Positions 61,271 to 64,000 of a stretch of 64,000 nt of DNA are shown in pieces (position 1 is the first letter of the stretch; every line of letters starts with the position of its first letter). The position numbers and the translations under genes were made by a program. This stretch comes from Croceivirga radicis (GTDB taxonomy: Bacteria > Bacteroidota > Bacteroidia > Flavobacteriales > Flavobacteriaceae). The stretch lies in contig NZ_MTBC01000005.1 of the NCBI RefSeq assembly GCF_002072105.2, positions 181,358 to 245,357 on the forward strand, in the 5' to 3' direction. The notes under the pieces are model-generated. The model was not told the DNA's origin and did no database searches. It saw only the letters and a program-made list of their open reading frames with translations.

Positions 61271-61966
61271 TTAGTAGTACTGTATATTCCTATTATATTC
61301 AATTTTATTATCAGTTTTGACATTAAATTTAGTCTCTTTTTTAATCCAATTTACATTTCCATCATAGGTATAGGAGTTAATTTCTTTAAATCCATTCGTT
61401 TCTTTTTCGGATTTGGATTTATCTTCAGAATATATTAAAGAAACAGATTGATTGTTAATTTTGTTTTTTACCATAATCAAACTTGATTCATTGTCAAATG
61501 ACATTTCTTTGTTCATTCGTGGTGATATTAAGGAGATTGAATTATCAAAATACTTCATTTTAATTGAATCTGTAAGTTGATTTTCATAGTCAATATTTAA
61601 TATTGATACTAATTTGTTATCAACCCCGTACGAGTATATATATTTCTGAATTATTTTATTATTAGAGTCAAATATCGAAGTTGAATCCCTTAGTTTATTG
61701 GAATAATGATTTTGATAATTATGCTCAGATGATTCTAAGGATGATTTTCTAATTTTGCTAACTATATGACCTTCTTCATTAAATGATATTACTTCTGAAA
61801 TAGTAAATGTATTTCCATTATTATAGTGAGTTTCAGAAATTTCACATTTTTTTACATTCCCCTTTAACTCGCTTAGGTATAAATCTTTAGAGATTAAGCT
61901 CGAAACGTCTAGACTATTATTGCATGAAACCAGTATTAAACTAGATAGAATAAAAAAATTGGTCAT
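61271..61966 (-). CDS. Hypothetical lipoprotein with YD-like repeats
   Basis: A 231-residue lipoprotein (signal ending in SLILVSC). The mature part has repeated beta-hairpin text such as EVISFNEEGHIVSKI, IFDSNNKIIQKYIYSYG and EINSYTYDGNVNWIKK that recalls YD/RHS-type repeats. No domain family assigned. It starts 27 bases behind the acidic hypothetical gene, on the same strand. Confidence 0.55.
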   Translation of the reverse strand: MTNFFILSSLILVSCNNSLDVSSLISKDLYLSELKGNVKKCEISETHYNNGNTFTISEVISFNEEGHIVSKIRKSSLESSEHNYQNHYSNKLRDSTSIFDSNNKIIQKYIYSYGVDNKLVSILNIDYENQLTDSIKMKYFDNSISLISPRMNKEMSFDNESSLIMVKNKINNQSVSLIYSEDKSKSEKETNGFKEINSYTYDGNVNWIKKETKFNVKTDNKIEYNRNIQYY

Positions 61967-61993
61967 CCTTATAAAAAAAGTTTTTTAAATATT

Positions 61994-62833
61994 TTACATA
62001 GTGTTACCTACTTTTTCTTCTAATTTCCAATTATCATTAATCAACTCATTGCTTCGCTTAATAAAATATTTCGCTGCTACTTCATGGCTATTATCATAAT
62101 TTGTATCTGGTTTATGAATTACTTCGTCAATTTGACCAGAACTTTTGAAGATTGTAACATTATGAGTAATAGTTAATTCCGAAATTTCCTGATTTTGCTC
62201 AAATGTCCAGTTAATAGTTTTATTCGCACGTTTGATATTTTTGTTCGTTCGAGCATATATTTCTTCAAGTTCTAATCGTCTATTAAAAGCAGTGCCATTA
62301 ATTCTTTTGTCAAACCATTCGTTGTGGAAAGAGGAAATATTGTCAAATAAGAAATCATTAAAATAGAACATTCGTGTACTATTGTTCTCAATTGTGCAAG
62401 TAGGAATTCCTGATTTACTCCCATCACATTCTTGCCATAGAAATGAAACCCAAGTGTAGAAGAGTCGATCCAATAACTCGTAATAGATATCTAATTCTAC
62501 ATCTTCTATTTCATTGACATTTGAAAAGTTAATTTTACCGTGAAAGTCTTCAACGAACAGCATAAAGTCATCATCTATATCATGGTCTTCTAAAGCTGGT
62601 GAAAGAGAAAATATTCCAATATCCTTCCAGAATTCTAAATGAGTAGATTGTGAGTCATCTCTTCTAATATTTTTGAGATTTTCATATTGATATTTCTCTA
62701 CTATCTCTTTAAGCTTTAAAGAGGTTGAATCACTAATGCTTGACCAATAATTACAAATGTTCTTAATTTTTAGAATCAAGTCTTCTGAATAGTCATTCGT
62801 GGATTCCAATCTCTGTATAATTTTTTCAAACAT
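61994..62833 (-). CDS. Hypothetical acidic cytoplasmic protein
   Basis: A 279-residue, acidic, mostly helical protein without a signal peptide. VSFLWQECDGSKSGIPTCTI is its most distinct segment. Size, acidic character and accessory setting resemble immunity-type proteins, but I do not recognise a family. It lies between two inverted-repeat gaps with the lipoprotein gene at 61271. Confidence 0.5.
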   Translation of the reverse strand: MFEKIIQRLESTNDYSEDLILKIKNICNYWSSISDSTSLKLKEIVEKYQYENLKNIRRDDSQSTHLEFWKDIGIFSLSPALEDHDIDDDFMLFVEDFHGKINFSNVNEIEDVELDIYYELLDRLFYTWVSFLWQECDGSKSGIPTCTIENNSTRMFYFNDFLFDNISSFHNEWFDKRINGTAFNRRLELEEIYARTNKNIKRANKTINWTFEQNQEISELTITHNVTIFKSSGQIDEVIHKPDTNYDNSHEVAAKYFIKRSNELINDNWKLEEKVGNTM

Positions 62834-62849
62834 CTGATTAATTCTTGTA

Positions 62850-63036
62850 GGTAACGGTCTTAGCTATGAGTAGTGAGGGATTGAAAAGCGATAGTTTTCA
62901 ATCTGGCACGAAACTTAGCGAGCCGTTTTTATATTTTTTAATTTTTGTTTCATAAATATCTAAACTGCGAGCGGATTAAAAAGCACGAAACTTCGATTTG
63001 GTACTTCTGGCCGCATTACTTATAGCCCTTGTTACC
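62850..63036. repeat. Inverted-repeat (attC-like) site between hypothetical genes
   Basis: The left arm GGTAACGGTCTTAGCTATGA (62850-62869, continuing GTAGTG) pairs with CATTACTTATAGCCC then TTGTTACC (63014-63036): GGTAAC pairs with GTTACC, and GCTATGAGTAGTG with CATTACTTATAGC with two G:T. An inner hairpin GATTGAAAA/TTTTCAATC is at 62879-62903. It fills the gap between the genes at 61994 and 63049. Confidence 0.75.
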
Positions 63037-63048
63037 AAACTTACTTTT

Positions 63049-63783
63049 TTATAATGCTCCTCCATTTGGCCAATTTTTCCAATGATTATTTGGTTTGTAA
63101 GTAGGTTTATAAAATTCCATTTTTCCGGTTTCCAAGACTTTAGCTATTTGTTTGAATGTTTCGTTTTTGCTCGGAAGTTCCGAATCCGCACAGTCAGGAT
63201 GATACCATTCGGTTAATTCCATGATTTTTGGTATATCAAATGGGATTCGTTCTCTTATTTCTTGTTCGGTCGCTTCAAATTCATTGTTATATTCAGGCTC
63301 TAAACCTCTCATAAATTCCCAAATGAAAATTTTGTCTTTCTCTTCGAGTTCAATTCCTTTATTCAGATAAAACTCTCTATCGTGATTAACGTTAATTTCC
63401 TTTCCACGTAGAATCATTGTATTGGCTCGAGGATTTAAACTGTCCAAATATTCCTCATCAAAAGTTGGGTTGTCAGAACTGTCCTCTGTGATATAAAGAA
63501 AATTGTTGTTGTTAGTTCCAGGTTGCGTTTCTATACAATTTCCAAAAATGTGCAGGCAGTTAGTAATCCCATTGTGTCCACCGCCTCGATAATTAAAACC
63601 AATTGCTTCGATTATTAAAACCCAACGGTTTTCATCTCGGTAAGCACTCAATTTCGAGTGAATTGGATAAACATATCCATTGTCCAACATAGGAAAAGTA
63701 AAATATTCAGCACACTTGTCAAGTTGGTTTAGTATTTCCTTTGCTGAATATTCATGTTTTTTCTTAAATGCGAAGATGCTCAT
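63049..63783 (-). CDS. Hypothetical protein, possibly DUF7003-like
   Basis: A 244-residue cytoplasmic protein. LDNGYVYPIHSKLSAYRDENRW and ITNCLHIFGNCIE resemble a family I know as DUF7003, often found among accessory or immunity-type genes; the identification is from memory and weak. It ends with a WKNWPNGGAL segment. Inverted-repeat sites lie on both sides. Confidence 0.5.
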   Translation of the reverse strand: MSIFAFKKKHEYSAKEILNQLDKCAEYFTFPMLDNGYVYPIHSKLSAYRDENRWVLIIEAIGFNYRGGGHNGITNCLHIFGNCIETQPGTNNNNFLYITEDSSDNPTFDEEYLDSLNPRANTMILRGKEINVNHDREFYLNKGIELEEKDKIFIWEFMRGLEPEYNNEFEATEQEIRERIPFDIPKIMELTEWYHPDCADSELPSKNETFKQIAKVLETGKMEFYKPTYKPNNHWKNWPNGGAL

Positions 63784-63793
63784 TTGTATGTTT

Positions 63794-63931
63794 GGTAACG
63801 GTCTTGGCTATGGTTTCGTTACGGAATGGTACGCGAGTATCATTCCGCCGTAACAATAAATTTAGCAAAAAGGCTTGAAATTCCGATAAGGAATTTCAGC
63901 CGTAATGAACTATAGCCGTTGTCGTAAAACG
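63794..63931. repeat. Inverted-repeat (attC-like) site near the right edge
   Basis: The left arm GGTAACGGTCTTGGCTATGG (63794-63813, continuing TTTCGTTACGG) pairs with CCGTAATGAACTATAGCC then GTTGTCGTAA (63899-63927) over about 16 of 19 inner positions. Inner hairpins TTACGGAATG/CATTCCGCCGTAA and GAAATTCC/GGAATTTC are also present. It lies between the starts at 63783 and the stop at 63935. Confidence 0.75.
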
Positions 63932-63934
63932 TTT

Positions 63935-64000
63935 TTATTTTATTCCGAATGGTTTTGCTTTCAATTCGTTCAGCCAATCAGTTCCGTATTTTTTATTTAA
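63935..64000 (-). CDS. C-terminal end of an unknown gene, cut by the window edge
   Basis: An open minus-strand frame runs from the window edge to TAA at 63935-63937 and gives 21 residues ending in LKAKPFGIK. Its stop lies 4 bases from the inverted-repeat site, in the same arrangement as the other genes of this stretch. Nothing can be said about function. Confidence 0.45.
   Translation of the reverse strand, partial: LNKKYGTDWLNELKAKPFGIK

Noticed and set aside
59071..63931. Classical integron
   Set aside because: No integron integrase or attI in the window and most site ends do not fit GTTRRRY; only the looser term attC-like is kept.

Overview
The window looks like a chromosome segment of a marine Flavobacteriaceae (Bacteroidota), in the general neighbourhood of Maribacter, Zobellia or Arenibacter; the genus is a guess from protein style, not a measurement. 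Signs are AT-rich DNA, Bacteroidota promoter boxes of the TAnnTTTG type, a CcoN-CcoO fusion, an alginate-export-type porin inside a nitrate operon, and many small lipoproteins.

Layout. (1) 1-8996, plus strand: assimilatory nitrate module. It holds the end of an ABC permease, two nitrate-type ABC ATPases, an outer-membrane porin, a NarL-type response regulator, a single-chain nitrate reductase fused to an NAD(P)H/FAD and [2Fe-2S] electron-input module, and a nitrite-reductase-like protein with a rubredoxin tail. (2) 9011-16091, minus strand: a probable operon usp-SLC13 carrier-pckA-pfk-cls. (3) 16280-26885, plus strand: DUF2490 protein, TonB-like protein, hemN-usp, CBS protein, DUF5694 protein, TSUP permease, GH3 beta-glucosidase, DUF2200 and DUF1593 proteins. 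(4) 26963-41340: accessory island with every gene on the minus strand. It carries a PLD-like protein, an AIPR phage-resistance protein, an erythromycin-esterase-like protein, a TlpA-like thioredoxin, DUF6624-like lipoproteins, a small metzincin cluster and four long mosaic intergenic repeats. (5) 41342-52549: GNAT gene, then the full cbb3 oxidase cluster (ccoI, then ccoS-NO-Q-P-G-H and a TauE/SafE-type gene), a divergent Fnr/Crp regulator and a universal stress protein. (6) 52727-56855: tRNA-Arg, Hsp20 and small genes, and a GNAT-RLAN-ATP-grasp fusion. (7) 57063-64000: second accessory stretch (VOC, PhzF, ECF sigma, tetR-SDR-DoxX, hypothetical genes) in which several gene-to-gene gaps are filled by long inverted-repeat, attC-like sites.

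The strongest new signal is regulatory. Eight copies of the palindrome TGAYA-NN-TRTCA lie upstream of usp-SLC13-pckA-pfk-cls, the DUF2490 gene, the TonB-like gene, hemN-usp, the CBS gene, the ccoS operon, ccoI, the fnr-like gene and a third usp. In all nine predicted promoters the palindrome centre is exactly 29.5 bp upstream of the first base of a TAnnTTTG-like box, which is the geometry of class II activation near -41.5. I infer a low-oxygen regulon run by the Fnr-like protein at 50650-51339. It would tie high-affinity respiration, anaerobic haem synthesis, stress proteins, outer-membrane transport and PEP carboxykinase/phosphofructokinase together. A separate NarL-like 7-2-7 palindrome precedes the nitrate reductase.

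No rRNA, CRISPR array, transposase or integrase was found.
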